Positions 53,628-63,040 of a stretch of 64,000 nucleotides of DNA are shown piece by piece; within the stretch, counting starts at the first letter, position 1, and every line of letters begins with the position of its first letter. The notes under the pieces are model-generated. The model ran no database searches and was not told the DNA's origin. It saw nothing but the letters and a program-made list of their open reading frames with translations. Made by a program: the position numbers and the translations under genes. This DNA comes from Prochloron sp965198675. GTDB lineage: Bacteria; Cyanobacteriota; Cyanobacteriia; Cyanobacteriales; Prochloraceae. The stretch spans positions 4,278,001 to 4,342,000 of the forward strand of contig OZ240666.1 in assembly GCA_965198675.1 (NCBI GenBank), in the 5' to 3' direction.

Positions 53628-54377
53628 ATGACCGAGCTAACATATGACTCAGCAGTTTCCCACACGGTGGCCTTACTCAACCACTATGGTTTTGACATGA
53701 AAGGGTACACTGCGGAAGAATTAATCGCCGAGTGGTTGACAGTCTATACAGCTGTTTGGATCCGTTTAGCGGCGCTCGAAGCACTGTATCAGGGACGTTA
53801 TAAAGCTATTTCAGTAGAGCAAATCTTGAACTGCTGGAAGAGACGAGGTAGTCCCAATTTCCATTTTAATGGGGATTTCGAGCGGTTGATCTCTCGCAAC
53901 CTCCCCCGACATATAGGAAGCTCAGAAAATTCTTCCCCTATTATGGAGCAAGATTTCTCTTTATCTCAGGACTCTGTACCGAGAACAACTGAAGTGGAGC
54001 TACCCAGGACTGACCAAGGAGAGTCCGTCCCAACTCAGCGTAATTTGTACGGAGTACAATCACAACAGAAGATAGAATCGAGTGTGGGTGTCCGGACGCA
54101 AGGTGTCGCTGTTCAGGAGAAACAAACTACCTCTACCATAATTGCTGTGTCTGAAATGGAAAGACAAGCATTAATTCAGTCTAATCGTCCTATTGGTAAA
54201 CTACAGTCGGAAATGGAGGAGAAAAGCAAGGTAGAGAAGCAACCAGAATCTCTCATTTCTAGGCGCTCTCAAGCTTATAAGCAACCCATTGGTCGATTTA
54301 AACCCCAAGCTGATGGTTCTCAATGTTACTCTAAGCTCCGAGCTGTTGCCCGGCAGGATTTAGAAGAGGTTGAATGA
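53628..54377 (+). CDS. Conserved hypothetical cyanobacterial protein (249 aa)
   Basis: The N-terminal 95 residues are helical and look folded (VSHTVALLNHYGFDMKGYT, AEWLTVYTAVWIRLAALEAL, ISVEQILNCWKRRG). The remaining 150 are polar and probably disordered, ending with KQPIGRFKPQADGSQCYSKL. No signal peptide or catalytic motif. I recognise the N-terminal pattern as a cyanobacterial conserved region but know no function. ATG 53628 is the first in frame. The 241-nt gap upstream holds only repeats. Confidence 0.7.
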   Translation: MTELTYDSAVSHTVALLNHYGFDMKGYTAEELIAEWLTVYTAVWIRLAALEALYQGRYKAISVEQILNCWKRRGSPNFHFNGDFERLISRNLPRHIGSSENSSPIMEQDFSLSQDSVPRTTEVELPRTDQGESVPTQRNLYGVQSQQKIESSVGVRTQGVAVQEKQTTSTIIAVSEMERQALIQSNRPIGKLQSEMEEKSKVEKQPESLISRRSQAYKQPIGRFKPQADGSQCYSKLRAVARQDLEEVE

Positions 54378-54531
54378 TGCAAAATTGACAACTGGTAACT
54401 ATCATGGTATTTGTTAGAACCTTTGCGCTCTCTGCGAGTCTCCGAGCGGCTACTTAGCGCCTTTGCGCGAAACCCTTCCTAGATGATAATATAATTGGGC
54501 GATCGCTTCTTTTAGGAGCTGGTAACTGGTA

Positions 54532-54588
54532 TTGCGAAGCTTTGCGAAGCTTTGCGTAAGCTTTGCGAAGCAACCGCCCTTGGCGTCC
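54532..54588. repeat. Dispersed GCGAAGC...GGCGTCC repeat between heptamers
   Basis: Three tandem GCGAAGCTTT units then CAACCGCCCTTGGCGTCC, flanked by CTGGTAACTGGTA and TGG(T)CCCTGATAACTGG. Same family as 8542-8589. Confidence 0.75.
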
Positions 54589-54608
54589 TGGTCCCTGATA
54601 ACTGGAAA

Positions 54609-54680
54609 AGGCGGCACCCAGACTCGAACTGGGGATAGGGATTTTGCAGACCCCGGCCTTAACCACTTGGCTATGCCGCC
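54609..54680 (-). tRNA. trnC: tRNA-Cys (anticodon GCA)
   Basis: On the minus strand the acceptor stem GGCGGCA pairs with TGCCGCC, followed by discriminator T. The anticodon loop is CTGCAAA, giving GCA for cysteine. The T-arm reads TCCCCAGTTCGAGTCTGGG with the TTCGA loop. Length is 72 nt; CCA is not encoded. It lies alone between repeats and hemC on the opposite strand. Confidence 0.93.
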
Positions 54681-54838
54681 GTTAATTAGCTCGATTTCTA
54701 ATCATAGCAAAAAAAAATCCAGATGGCAAGGAGTGGGAAAAAATTTATCATTTGTTAACATATTAACTAGTTGCCAGGGGTTCGACACTAGGATAATCTA
54801 GATTGAGTCCGGAAATCTAGATTCCAGAAAACATTAAT

Positions 54839-55804
54839 ATGACATCCTCTGAGGGTACTATTCGCATTGGTTCTCGAAAAAGCCAGTTAGCACTGGTTCA
54901 AACTTACTGGGTACAAGAAGAGCTTACTCTTCGTTTTCCCTATATTCAGTTCCACGTGGAGACCATGAGTACGTCCGGAGATAAAATTCTGGATGTTGCT
55001 CTGTCCAAAATTGGCGATAAGGGGCTATTTACGAAGGAGCTGGAGCTGGGAATGCAGCAAAACCAGATCGACTTTGCAGTTCATTCTCTCAAAGATTTGC
55101 CCACTAATCTCCCCGAAGGATTAATGTTGGGCTGTGTTACGGAAAGAGTTGACCCTGCTGATGCTTTGGTGGTAAATGAAAAACACAAGGATAAGCAGCT
55201 GGATACTTTACCCTCCGGAGCGGTAGTGGGAACTTCTTCTCTGCGACGGTTAGCTCAGTTACGTCATCATTACCCCCATCTCACTTTTAAGGATGTGCGG
55301 GGAAATGTGAATACCAGACTGAAAAAACTGGATGCTGGGGAATATGACGCTATTATTTTGGCAGTAGCAGGACTACAGCGACTTAACATGAGCGATCGCG
55401 TCCATCAAGTTATCGCTGCTGAAATTTCTCTCCACGCTGTGGGTCAAGGAGCACTAGGAATTGAATGTCGTCAAGGAGATGCTAGGGTATTAGAAGTAAT
55501 CAAAGCCTTGGAACATGAACCCACTCGTCATCGCTGTGATGCAGAACGTGCTCTATTACGCTCATTGGAGGGTGGCTGTCAGGTTCCCATCGGTGTTAAT
55601 ACAAAGGTAGAAGGAGATTTCCTGACTTTAACGGGAATGGTAGCCAGTTTAGATGGTCAGCGTCTGATTAAGGATACTCTGAAGGGGAATACAAAAGATG
55701 CAGAACAAATAGGTGTGGATTTAGCAGAACGTTTGCGAGAACTTGGAGCTGGAGAAATCTTAGCAGAAATCTTTGCAGAGATTAATAGAGAATCAAATAA
55801 CTAA
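54839..55804 (+). CDS. hemC: Hydroxymethylbilane synthase HemC
   Basis: A 321-residue porphobilinogen deaminase of tetrapyrrole (chlorophyll, haem) synthesis. RIGSRKSQLALVQTYWVQ, SKIGDKGLFTKELE, DFAVHSLKDLPT, VGTSSLRRLAQL and RGNVNTRLKKLD are the substrate and cofactor loops. The dipyrromethane-carrying Cys is at about residue 246 in EGGCQVPIG. Complete and unbroken. ycf51 follows after 3 nt (or 24 nt with the later start). Confidence 0.96.
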   Translation: MTSSEGTIRIGSRKSQLALVQTYWVQEELTLRFPYIQFHVETMSTSGDKILDVALSKIGDKGLFTKELELGMQQNQIDFAVHSLKDLPTNLPEGLMLGCVTERVDPADALVVNEKHKDKQLDTLPSGAVVGTSSLRRLAQLRHHYPHLTFKDVRGNVNTRLKKLDAGEYDAIILAVAGLQRLNMSDRVHQVIAAEISLHAVGQGALGIECRQGDARVLEVIKALEHEPTRHRCDAERALLRSLEGGCQVPIGVNTKVEGDFLTLTGMVASLDGQRLIKDTLKGNTKDAEQIGVDLAERLRELGAGEILAEIFAEINRESNN

Positions 55805-55828
55805 TGTATGTTAAGTTTAAAGATAAAG

Positions 55829-56347
55829 ATGGAGCTACCTTCTAATTTTGCTACCTATACCCAATGGTCCGGTATAGCCACCCTTGTGTTTCTTCTCCTT
55901 ACTATTCTTGCTTTTATCCTCAGTTGGGGTATTCGCTTTCGTTTAGTAGGGGTTACCGCGTTTATGGGGGTTATCACCTGTAGTATTTTTGCTCTCGGAC
56001 TGGGGTTATTTACCCCAACCACAATTCCAGGTTCAGTGAGTTATACTTTAGTATACGATAATGGAGCAACTGAAGCGGTGATTGCCCTGCCTCCTACAGT
56101 TAATACTTCGGAAATAGAAGCAACTTTGCGTACTGCTGCTGATAAGGTGTTCTCCTATGGTAGACTAGGTTCGGGTGACAATAAGCTTACTATCCGGGCA
56201 CGGACGTTATTGCACCCAGAACCAGGTATTACTAAACCTCTTTACTTGGGTCAAGTGAAACACTCTCTCGGTAGGAGAGAAGATGAGGAAATGACGGTGG
56301 AACTGTTTGAGGAAAATATTGCTCAATTACCATCACAAGTACAATAA
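55829..56347 (+). CDS. ycf51: Ycf51 family protein (DUF2518)
   Basis: A 172-residue membrane protein with two N-terminal helices (WSGIATLVFLLLTILAFIL, LVGVTAFMGVITCSIFALGL) and a soluble C-terminal domain (VSYTLVYDNGATEAVIALPP). This matches the Ycf51 family, found in cyanobacteria and some plastids; the function is unknown. Start taken at MELPSNFATYTQW (55829); ATG 55808 adds seven residues. It may share a transcript with hemC. Confidence 0.88.
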   Translation: MELPSNFATYTQWSGIATLVFLLLTILAFILSWGIRFRLVGVTAFMGVITCSIFALGLGLFTPTTIPGSVSYTLVYDNGATEAVIALPPTVNTSEIEATLRTAADKVFSYGRLGSGDNKLTIRARTLLHPEPGITKPLYLGQVKHSLGRREDEEMTVELFEENIAQLPSQVQ

Positions 56348-56364
56348 CAGTTTGGGGAGGCAAA

Positions 56365-57534
56365 ATGTCTAGTGCAACAGTAACCACTCTATTACCAACC
56401 CCTACTCAGGTACTGCGAGGAGTTAAAATTATCTCCGAGGTTGGTTCCAAAATTGCTAGTTTTGGTTCTCGTCCTTTGGTGGTGGGAGGGGATACCACTC
56501 TCTCTTTAATTGAACCTCAACTGGAACCTATCTTCAAGGAGTATAACCTGACTGCTATCTTTGCTAATTATGGATCAAATTGCTCCGAAAGCAGTTTAGA
56601 ATTTCTGAAAGAGAGAGTAAAGCACCATGAGGCTGATTTTATCATTGGGGTAGGTGGAGGAAGAGCGCTAGATACAGCTAAACTCCTTGCTTATCACTGT
56701 CTGTTACCCATAGTCACTATTCCCACTTCTGCTGCCACCTGTGCTGCTTGGACTGCTCTAGCTAATGTATACTCTAATAAGGGAGCATTTCAATATGACG
56801 TCCCTTTGCATCGCTGTCCCGACTTGCTGATGCTGGATTACAGTTTAATTCAGACGGCACCCCAACGGACTTTAGTAGCAGGAATAGGGGATGCTATTGC
56901 TAAGTGGTATGAAGCCTCCGTGAGTAGTGATGCGGCTCACGATACCCTCACTATAGCAGCAGTTCAGCAGGCTAGAGTACTGCGAGATATCCTGCTGCAA
57001 AAGTCTGGGACTGCTTTAGAAAACCCAGGGGGAGAAGATTGGCCGGAAGTAGTGGATGCTACAGTATTGTTAGCTGGGGTAATTGGGGGTTTAGGGGGAG
57101 CAAATTGCCGTACCGTTGCTGCTCACGCCGTACACAATGGTCTTACCCACATTACCTCCACAACAAATACTTTACATGGGGAAAAGGTAGCCTATGGCAT
57201 TTTGGTGCAACTTCGTTTAGAAGAGATGGTGCAGCAAAACCAATTAGCAGCTTCAGCACGACAGCAATTGTTAAAATTCTATCATGAGGTGGGGTTACCC
57301 CAAAATTTAGAGGATTTGGGTCTGGGTGATGTAACCTTAGAAGCACTGCGTCGGGCAGCTACCATAGCTTGTAACCCCAATTCTGACATCCACAGGCTAC
57401 CTTTTACTGTTATACCAGAACAACTGGTGGCAGCAATGGTATCCACTACTATTCCTATCCCACCTTCGGGCACAAATAACCAACCCAAAAGAACCAGAAG
57501 CAAAAGCAATGATAGTCCGAGCAGAACGTCTTAG
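56365..57534 (+). CDS. Iron-containing alcohol dehydrogenase family protein (glycerol-dehydrogenase-like)
   Basis: A 389-residue protein. The NAD-binding motif is IIGVGGGRALDTAKLLAY; TIPTSAATCAAWTALANVY, AGIGDAIAKWYEAS and the metal-type His motifs AAHAVHNGLTH and TLHGEKVAYGIL follow. These fit GldA-like dehydrogenases; the substrate is unknown. The last 20 residues (NNQPKRTRSKSNDSPSRTS) are low-complexity and overlap the next gene by 26 nt. GGGAGG-like sequence precedes ATG 56365. Confidence 0.88.
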   Translation: MSSATVTTLLPTPTQVLRGVKIISEVGSKIASFGSRPLVVGGDTTLSLIEPQLEPIFKEYNLTAIFANYGSNCSESSLEFLKERVKHHEADFIIGVGGGRALDTAKLLAYHCLLPIVTIPTSAATCAAWTALANVYSNKGAFQYDVPLHRCPDLLMLDYSLIQTAPQRTLVAGIGDAIAKWYEASVSSDAAHDTLTIAAVQQARVLRDILLQKSGTALENPGGEDWPEVVDATVLLAGVIGGLGGANCRTVAAHAVHNGLTHITSTTNTLHGEKVAYGILVQLRLEEMVQQNQLAASARQQLLKFYHEVGLPQNLEDLGLGDVTLEALRRAATIACNPNSDIHRLPFTVIPEQLVAAMVSTTIPIPPSGTNNQPKRTRSKSNDSPSRTS

Positions 57535-58690
57535 CTCTCTCCCAGCTTATGTCTTTGCCCGTTTGGAGGAACTGAAAGCCCTGGCACGAGAACAGGGATT
57601 AGATTTAATCGATTTGGGAATGGGAAACCCAGACGGACCTCCACCCCAACCTATAATAGACGCAGCTATTACTGCTTTATCTAATCCCCAAAATCACGGT
57701 TATCCCCCCTTTGAAGGGACAGCTAGTTTCCGCAAAGCCATCGCTACTTGGTACCAAGGTTCTTACGACGTTGATTTAGACCCTGAGAGCGAAGTCTTGC
57801 CCCTTATTGGTTCTAAGGAAGGACTGTCTCACCTCGCTTTAGCCTATATTGACCCTGGGGATGTTGTTCTGGTTCCCAGTCCAGCTTATCCTGCCCATTT
57901 TCGCGGTCCTTTAATTGCAGGGGGAAAAATTCATCCTCTCCCCCTCACAGCAGAAAACGACTGGTTAATTGATATAAGTGCTATACCTGAAAAGGTAGCA
58001 CAACAAGCAAAGATTCTTTATTTCAATTATCCCAACAATCCTACTACGGCCACGGCCCCCAGGGAATTCTTTACAGAAATTGTCGCCTTCGCTCGTCACT
58101 ACAATATTATCCTCGTCCATGACTTAGCCTATGCAGAAATTGCTTTTGACGGTTATCGACCCACCAGTTTATTAGAAATTCCCGGAGCAAAAGAGATTGG
58201 AGTTGAGTTTCATACTCTCTCTAAGACCTATAATATGGCAGGTTGGCGGGTTGGTTTCGTTGTAGGTAATTCTGATATTATTCAAGGGTTGCGAACCTTG
58301 AAAACCAATCTAGACTATGGTATTTTTGCCCCTATTCAAACAGCAGCAGAAACTGCATTACAATTACCCCATACTTATATTAAAGCAGTCCAGGAACGGT
58401 ATCGTCAAAGACGGGATTTTTTGCTCACAGGTTTAGCTGAGTTGGGTTGGCAAATTACTCCGTCTCAGGCTACTATGTATTTGTGGGTTCCTTGTCCTCT
58501 AGGTATGGGTTCCACAGAATTTGCCCTGACAGTTTTGGAAAAAACAGGAGTGGTTGTAACCCCTGGAAATGCTTTTGGGCAAGGGGGAGAAGGATATGTG
58601 AGAGTTAGTTTAATAGAGTCGTGGGATCGCTTACAGGAAGCATTGAGAAGGTTAAAGCAAGCAAATATTTATTATGGTCATAATAAATAG
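57509..58690 (+). CDS. Class I PLP aminotransferase (AspC / LL-diaminopimelate aminotransferase-like)
   Basis: A 393-residue aminotransferase. IDLGMGNPDGPPP, GYPPFEGTASFRKAIATWY, PLIGSKEGLSHLALA, YFNYPNNPTTATAP and the PLP lysine in FHTLSKTYNMAGWRVGF are present. The GNPDGPPP start is typical of the group annotated as aspartate or LL-diaminopimelate aminotransferase. It overlaps the upstream dehydrogenase gene by 26 nt, so the two are co-transcribed. Complete. Confidence 0.92.
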   Translation: MIVRAERLSSLPAYVFARLEELKALAREQGLDLIDLGMGNPDGPPPQPIIDAAITALSNPQNHGYPPFEGTASFRKAIATWYQGSYDVDLDPESEVLPLIGSKEGLSHLALAYIDPGDVVLVPSPAYPAHFRGPLIAGGKIHPLPLTAENDWLIDISAIPEKVAQQAKILYFNYPNNPTTATAPREFFTEIVAFARHYNIILVHDLAYAEIAFDGYRPTSLLEIPGAKEIGVEFHTLSKTYNMAGWRVGFVVGNSDIIQGLRTLKTNLDYGIFAPIQTAAETALQLPHTYIKAVQERYRQRRDFLLTGLAELGWQITPSQATMYLWVPCPLGMGSTEFALTVLEKTGVVVTPGNAFGQGGEGYVRVSLIESWDRLQEALRRLKQANIYYGHNK

Positions 58691-58971
58691 ACTTAACTTA
58701 TCTAAGTTTTAAAGCATACAGTTTAAATTTACAAGTTATTACCAAGAACCGTAATTTCGCCCGGGAATAAATTGCGGGCTCATAGGTAAAGTCACCCTTC
58801 GGGGACGATTAGACTCTTCAAGAATGGATATCACCACTTACCATGAAGGCGGAAACTTCGAGTGCGGCTTCGCCGACCGCCTAATTAATCTTCTCTTATA
58901 ATATAGCAATTCGCGCTGGCGTATTTACAAATTTTCAAACCGATTGCGAAGCAATCGCCCTTGGCGTCCGA

Positions 58972-59122
58972 TTACTCAAACCTTTTTTATGATGCTGCTC
59001 ATATTGCTAGCGCCCAACAGAGTCGAGCAGATGTTTTTTTGACCACTGACGATCGCCTATTGAGAAGAGCAAAAAGATTCTCTGACTCAATAAAGGTGAA
59101 AGTCATGAACCCCACAACATAG
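58972..59122 (+). pseudogene. PIN-domain (VapC-like) toxin, C-terminal fragment
   Basis: About 49 codons: LFYDAAHIASAQQSRADVFLTTDDRLLRRA (in parts) and KVKVMNPTT, then TAG at 59120. This is the end of a PIN domain, with the third and fourth acidic residues (FYDAAH, LTTDDRLL). The N-terminal two thirds are missing. The break coincides with a GCGAAGC...GGCGTCC repeat (58944-58969). Upstream, 58691-58943 holds hairpins but no gene. Not functional. Confidence 0.75.
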
Positions 59123-59126
59123 CTAT

Positions 59127-59441
59127 ATGAAATTACCCAATAGGTCGAAATCTAACATGAGAATGACTCAACGTGAAATTATGGAGAAAGGCTACCAAGC
59201 CTTGGTGGATACCCTAGGTGTGGCTGGTGCTATGGGCTTTATCCAGTACTACAATCCTGGTGAAGGAGACTATTCTCAAAACCGACACCAGTGGTTCAAG
59301 CCCACCTCCCTGGAAGAAGTTTTTTCAGAAATGGAGCAACCAGAAGATTTGGACCGTTATGAAGAAATAATCGCTATACTGGTAACTATCCCCCGTTCCC
59401 GGAAAGAAAATGCTCAATACAACCCTGCGCCATCGTTATAA
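59127..59441 (+). CDS. PIN-associated antitoxin-like protein with altered C-terminus
   Basis: The reading MRMTQREIMEKGYQALVDTLGVAGAMGFIQYYNPGEGDY (in parts) matches a cyanobacterial family encoded next to PIN toxins. After LDRYEEII the frame runs into repeat sequence (ACTGGTAAC, read AILVTIPRS) and on to 59441, overlapping the start of the kinase remnant at 59410. The core, residues about 10-90, looks intact; the last 20 or so are probably not original. ATG 59127 or 59157 may be the start. Confidence 0.65.
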   Translation: MKLPNRSKSNMRMTQREIMEKGYQALVDTLGVAGAMGFIQYYNPGEGDYSQNRHQWFKPTSLEEVFSEMEQPEDLDRYEEIIAILVTIPRSRKENAQYNPAPSL

Positions 59442-60537
59442 AATAACCCAAGATTTAGGAAAAGGTGGGTTTGGACAGACTTATCTCGCACAAGATACAG
59501 ACTTACCAGACCACCCCTATTGTGTGGTTAAGCACCTAAAACCTCAAAATAACAATATTTTAACTATAGCCCGCGGGCTTTTTGAACGAGAAGCAAAAAC
59601 TCTCTATGGTCTGAAACACGACCAAATACCCACTCTGTTTGCTTATTTTGAGGAAAATGGGGAATTCTATCTCGTACAAGAGTATATCTAAGGTCATGAC
59701 TTGAGTCAAGAAATTATTCTCGGGAGACCTTGGAGTGAAGAGAACACTAAGGTTTTGTTGCGAGACTTATTAGAGGTTTTAGCTTTCGTCCATGAGAATC
59801 ATATCATTCACCGGGACATTAAGCCTGCCAATATTATGCGACGGGACAGAGACAGGAAGTTAGTGCTCATTGATTTTGGCGCTGTGAAGGAAATCAATGT
59901 GCTGCAAGTTAATGCTCAAGGACAGACAAGTCTAACGGTGAGTATTGGTTCTCCCGGGTATATGTCCGCTGAACAAGCTATTGGAAAACCGAAGTTCGCC
60001 AGTGATCTATATGGGGTGGGGAGAATCGCTCTGGAAGCGTTGACCGGGTTGGAGCTTCATAATATGGCGGAGGATCCTTCTACAGGAGATATTATTTGGC
60101 GCCCCCACACTCAGGTTTCTCCTCAGTTTGGAGATTTTTTGGATAAAATGGTGAAAGACCACTTTTCGTCCCGCTATCCTAATGCTGGGGAAGCTTGACA
60201 AGCACTTTTAGACTGTTCTCCACCTCCTTCTTCTTCTCCACCTCCTTCTTCTTCTCCACCTCTTTCCTCACCAAAACCAAATATCTACTTAGTTAACACC
60301 CTCACAGGTCATAGCAAGTGGGTTTCCTCCGTAGCTATCAGTCCAGATAATAGCACAATTGTGAGTGGGAGCTGGGACAAGATCATTAAAGTGTGGGATT
60401 TAGGTACAGGAAGATTGAAACAAACTCTCACCGGTCATAGGTGGCCGACTTTGTCCGTAGCTATCAGTCCAGATAATAGCACAATTGTGAGTGGTAGCGA
60501 AGACAAAACCATTAAAGTGTGGAAAGTTTCCCGTTGA
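59410..60537 (+). pseudogene. Ser/Thr protein kinase with WD40 repeats, two nonsense codons
   Basis: One frame of about 376 codons is broken by TAA at 59689 (in LVQEYI*GHDL, where the family has Glu) and TGA at 60196 (in NAGEA*QALLD, where it has Trp). The kinase is otherwise recognisable: LGKGGFGQTYLA, CVVKHL, HRDIKPANIM, LIDFGAVKEI. A Pro/Ser linker (SPPPSSSPPP) and two WD40 repeats (LTGHSKWVSSVAISPDN, IVSGSEDKTIKVWKV) follow. WD40 normally repeats seven times; the gene ends at 60537 where a C-rich repeat begins. So it is also truncated. Confidence 0.82.
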
Positions 60538-60740
60538 TCCCCCCGCCCTATCGGGCACCCCCCTTGTGAAGGGGGGGCTGGGGGGGATCTTGCCTTGTTA
60601 CCTGACACACCCGAGGCTCTTTTGGTGGGCAATAATAAATTTCCTTCATCAACAAACGTTGTTCCAATTGCCCACCCTACGAAACTTTGCGTCTTTGCGC
60701 CTTTGCGCGAGACTCTTTTGGTGGGCAATGCCCACCCTAC
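60536..60740. repeat. C-rich hairpin repeat and GGTGGGCAATGCCCACC palindromes
   Basis: GATCCCCCC...GGGGGGATC (60536-60591) encloses CCCCCCTTGTGAAGGGGGG-like arms. Further GGTGGGCAA units lie at 60620-60635 and 60718-60740, and a TTTGCGTCTTTGCGCC repeat between. No gene lies between the kinase remnant and ureC. Confidence 0.7.
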
Positions 60741-62443
60741 TAGAATAAAAAATAACGTTGTGTCATAGGCAAAATCATAGCTGGTTCGCAGGTTAACAAC
60801 TCCCCATCAGCCCTAACTTCATAGGTTTCCGGATCCACTTCCATTACCGGTAAAACATCATTCAATTTCATATCCTTTTTGCTCAAAGAACGAGTATTGC
60901 TCACCCCAACCACCTCTTTGAGCAAACCTATTTCCTCCCTAATGCCCCTATTATAAGCAATTTGAGAAACAAAAGTGAGGGAAGTAGCAGCTACCGCACC
61001 TCCAAAACTGCCAAACATAGGACGCATATGAACAGGTTCTGGGGTAGGAATACTAGCATTGGGATCTCCCATTTGAGAGAAGGCGATCGCCCCGGATTTA
61101 ATCACAATTTCTGGTTTCACCCCAAAAAATCCCGGTTTCCACAAGCACAAATCTGCCAATTTCCCTTCTTCCACCGAACCCACATAGCTAGAAATACCGT
61201 GAGCAATGGCAGGATTAATAGTATACTTAGCTAGATACCGTTTAGCGCGGAAATTATCCGCAAAACCCGTCCCTAAACTACCTCGTTGTACCTTCATCTT
61301 ATGAGCTGTTTGCCAAGTGCGCAAAATGGTCTCCCCTACCCTCCCCATAGCCTGGGAGTCCGAGGCTATCATGCTAAAAGCCCCCAAATCATGTAAAATA
61401 TCCTCAGCAGCAATAGTTTCCCGGCGAATACGAGATTCAGCAAAAGCCACGTCCTCAGGAATACCCCGATCTAAATGATGACAAACCATCAGCATATCCA
61501 GGTGTTCTTCCAAGGTATTAGCAGTATAAGGACGAGTAGGATTAGTAGAAGAAGGCAAAACATTAGCAAGACCACATACCTTGATAATATCGGGGGCATG
61601 TCCTCCCCCAGCCCCTTCCGTGTGGTAGGTGTGGATGGTCCGCTCCTTAAAAGCGGCGATGGTATCCTCCACAAACCCTCCTTCGTTGAGGGTATCAGTG
61701 TGAATAGCCACCTGAACGTCATATTCTTGGGCCACCTGCAATGCAGTATCTATAGTAGCAGTGGTAGTGCCCCAGTCTTCATGTAATTTCAAACCCATAG
61801 CCCCAGCTTGGACTTGTTCCACCAACCCCCCTGGTTGACTGCTATTTCCCTTCCCCAAAAAACCCAAATTTACCGGAAAAGCATCTGCTGCTTGAAGCAT
61901 ACGGTGAATATGCCAAGCACCGGGAGTACAGGTAGTAGCGTTGGTTCCCGTAGCAGGACCGGTGCCTCCCCCTAACATAGTAGTAATACCGGAAGCGATA
62001 GCTGTTTCCATTTGTTGAGGACAGATAAAGTGAATATGACTATCAATACCTCCAGCAGTGAGAATCATCCCTTCTCCTGCCACCGCTTCCGTCCCTGGAC
62101 CGATAATAATATCTACCTTATCTTGAATATAGGGATTTCCTGCTTTACCAATCTTGAGGATTTTCCCGTCTTTAATACCGATATCCGCTTTAATTATACC
62201 CCACCAGTCCAAAATCAGAGCATTAGTAATCACCAAATCTACCCCACCCTCACCTCGAGAGATGGGAGACTGTCCCATACCATCCCGAATCACCTTCCCA
62301 CCGCCGAATTTTACTTCATCTCCGTAGACAGTTAAATCTCGTTCCACCTCAATGAACAGTTCCGTATCCGCCAATCGCACCCTATCCCCGGTGGTAGGAC
62401 CGTAGGTTTGGGCATAAGCAAGCCTTCCCATTCTCGAACTCAT
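60740..62443 (-). CDS. ureC: Urease subunit alpha UreC
   Basis: A 567-residue catalytic subunit that hydrolyses urea. GDRVRLADTELFIEVE, GGIDSHIHFICPQQ (nickel His pair), the carbamylated Lys at about residue 219 in GLKLHEDWG, HTDTLNEGGFVED and the catalytic His at about 322-323 in VCHHLDRGIPEDVAF are all intact. Normal length. ureA, ureB and accessory genes are not in the window, so the gene is separate from them, as is known in some cyanobacteria. ATG at 62443. Confidence 0.96.
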   Translation of the reverse strand: MSSRMGRLAYAQTYGPTTGDRVRLADTELFIEVERDLTVYGDEVKFGGGKVIRDGMGQSPISRGEGGVDLVITNALILDWWGIIKADIGIKDGKILKIGKAGNPYIQDKVDIIIGPGTEAVAGEGMILTAGGIDSHIHFICPQQMETAIASGITTMLGGGTGPATGTNATTCTPGAWHIHRMLQAADAFPVNLGFLGKGNSSQPGGLVEQVQAGAMGLKLHEDWGTTTATIDTALQVAQEYDVQVAIHTDTLNEGGFVEDTIAAFKERTIHTYHTEGAGGGHAPDIIKVCGLANVLPSSTNPTRPYTANTLEEHLDMLMVCHHLDRGIPEDVAFAESRIRRETIAAEDILHDLGAFSMIASDSQAMGRVGETILRTWQTAHKMKVQRGSLGTGFADNFRAKRYLAKYTINPAIAHGISSYVGSVEEGKLADLCLWKPGFFGVKPEIVIKSGAIAFSQMGDPNASIPTPEPVHMRPMFGSFGGAVAATSLTFVSQIAYNRGIREEIGLLKEVVGVSNTRSLSKKDMKLNDVLPVMEVDPETYEVRADGELLTCEPAMILPMTQRYFLF

Positions 62444-63040
62444 TGGACTTTCTCCCAGCTACACATAGGATAGGAATATTCTAACGGATATAAGTTTCAC
62501 GCAGAGACACAGAGTCCCAGAGAGGAGGAAGAGTTTAATTGCACTAGTAGTACTATAATGGATCCCTTTTTTTAGGCAGACTCTTTCCCAATTTTATCAT
62601 AGCCCCAAAATCACACCGATGTCTTCCCCTATTTTGATAATTTTACGTTAAAATTTAGATAGAGCGAGGAGTAGAGAAGGATCGTTCAAATTAAACCACT
62701 TTTTTTTAGACACACCCTCCCCATTCTTCTATGACCCTATAGTAACTCCTAAATCCAACCTTGTCAATCCCCATTCTGCCGTTAATTGTTAAGAATTGTG
62801 AAGAAAAATTTTCTCAGTAAATATACATAGATTTGAACAACGTTTAACTAATTTTGGTTAGATAAGAAATATTGATATACTACAAAATGTAACAAAAACA
62901 ATAGTTATCTGCGTGAAACCTTCTTATCAGTAGGACTCAATTCAGTTCAACTAATCGACTCCCCCAGCTCATGCTGAAAGTGTTGAGCACTAAATCTAAA
63001 TACATTATCATACATTTAGTTTTTATGCTATACTCATGCT
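62444..63040. other. Long AT-rich intergenic region without a gene
   Basis: About 600 nt upstream of ureC and downstream of the ABC gene. TTTTTTTAGGCAGAC and CTTTTTTTTAGACAC (about 62566 and 62699) are weak direct repeats with similar contexts. I see no ORF, tRNA or recognisable RNA. It would hold the ureC promoter. Confidence 0.5.

Noticed and set aside
37307..60198. Reassigned stop codon in this organism
   Set aside because: The suspicious in-frame stops include TAA, TAG and TGA, and intact genes use all three as normal terminators, so no single codon is reassigned.
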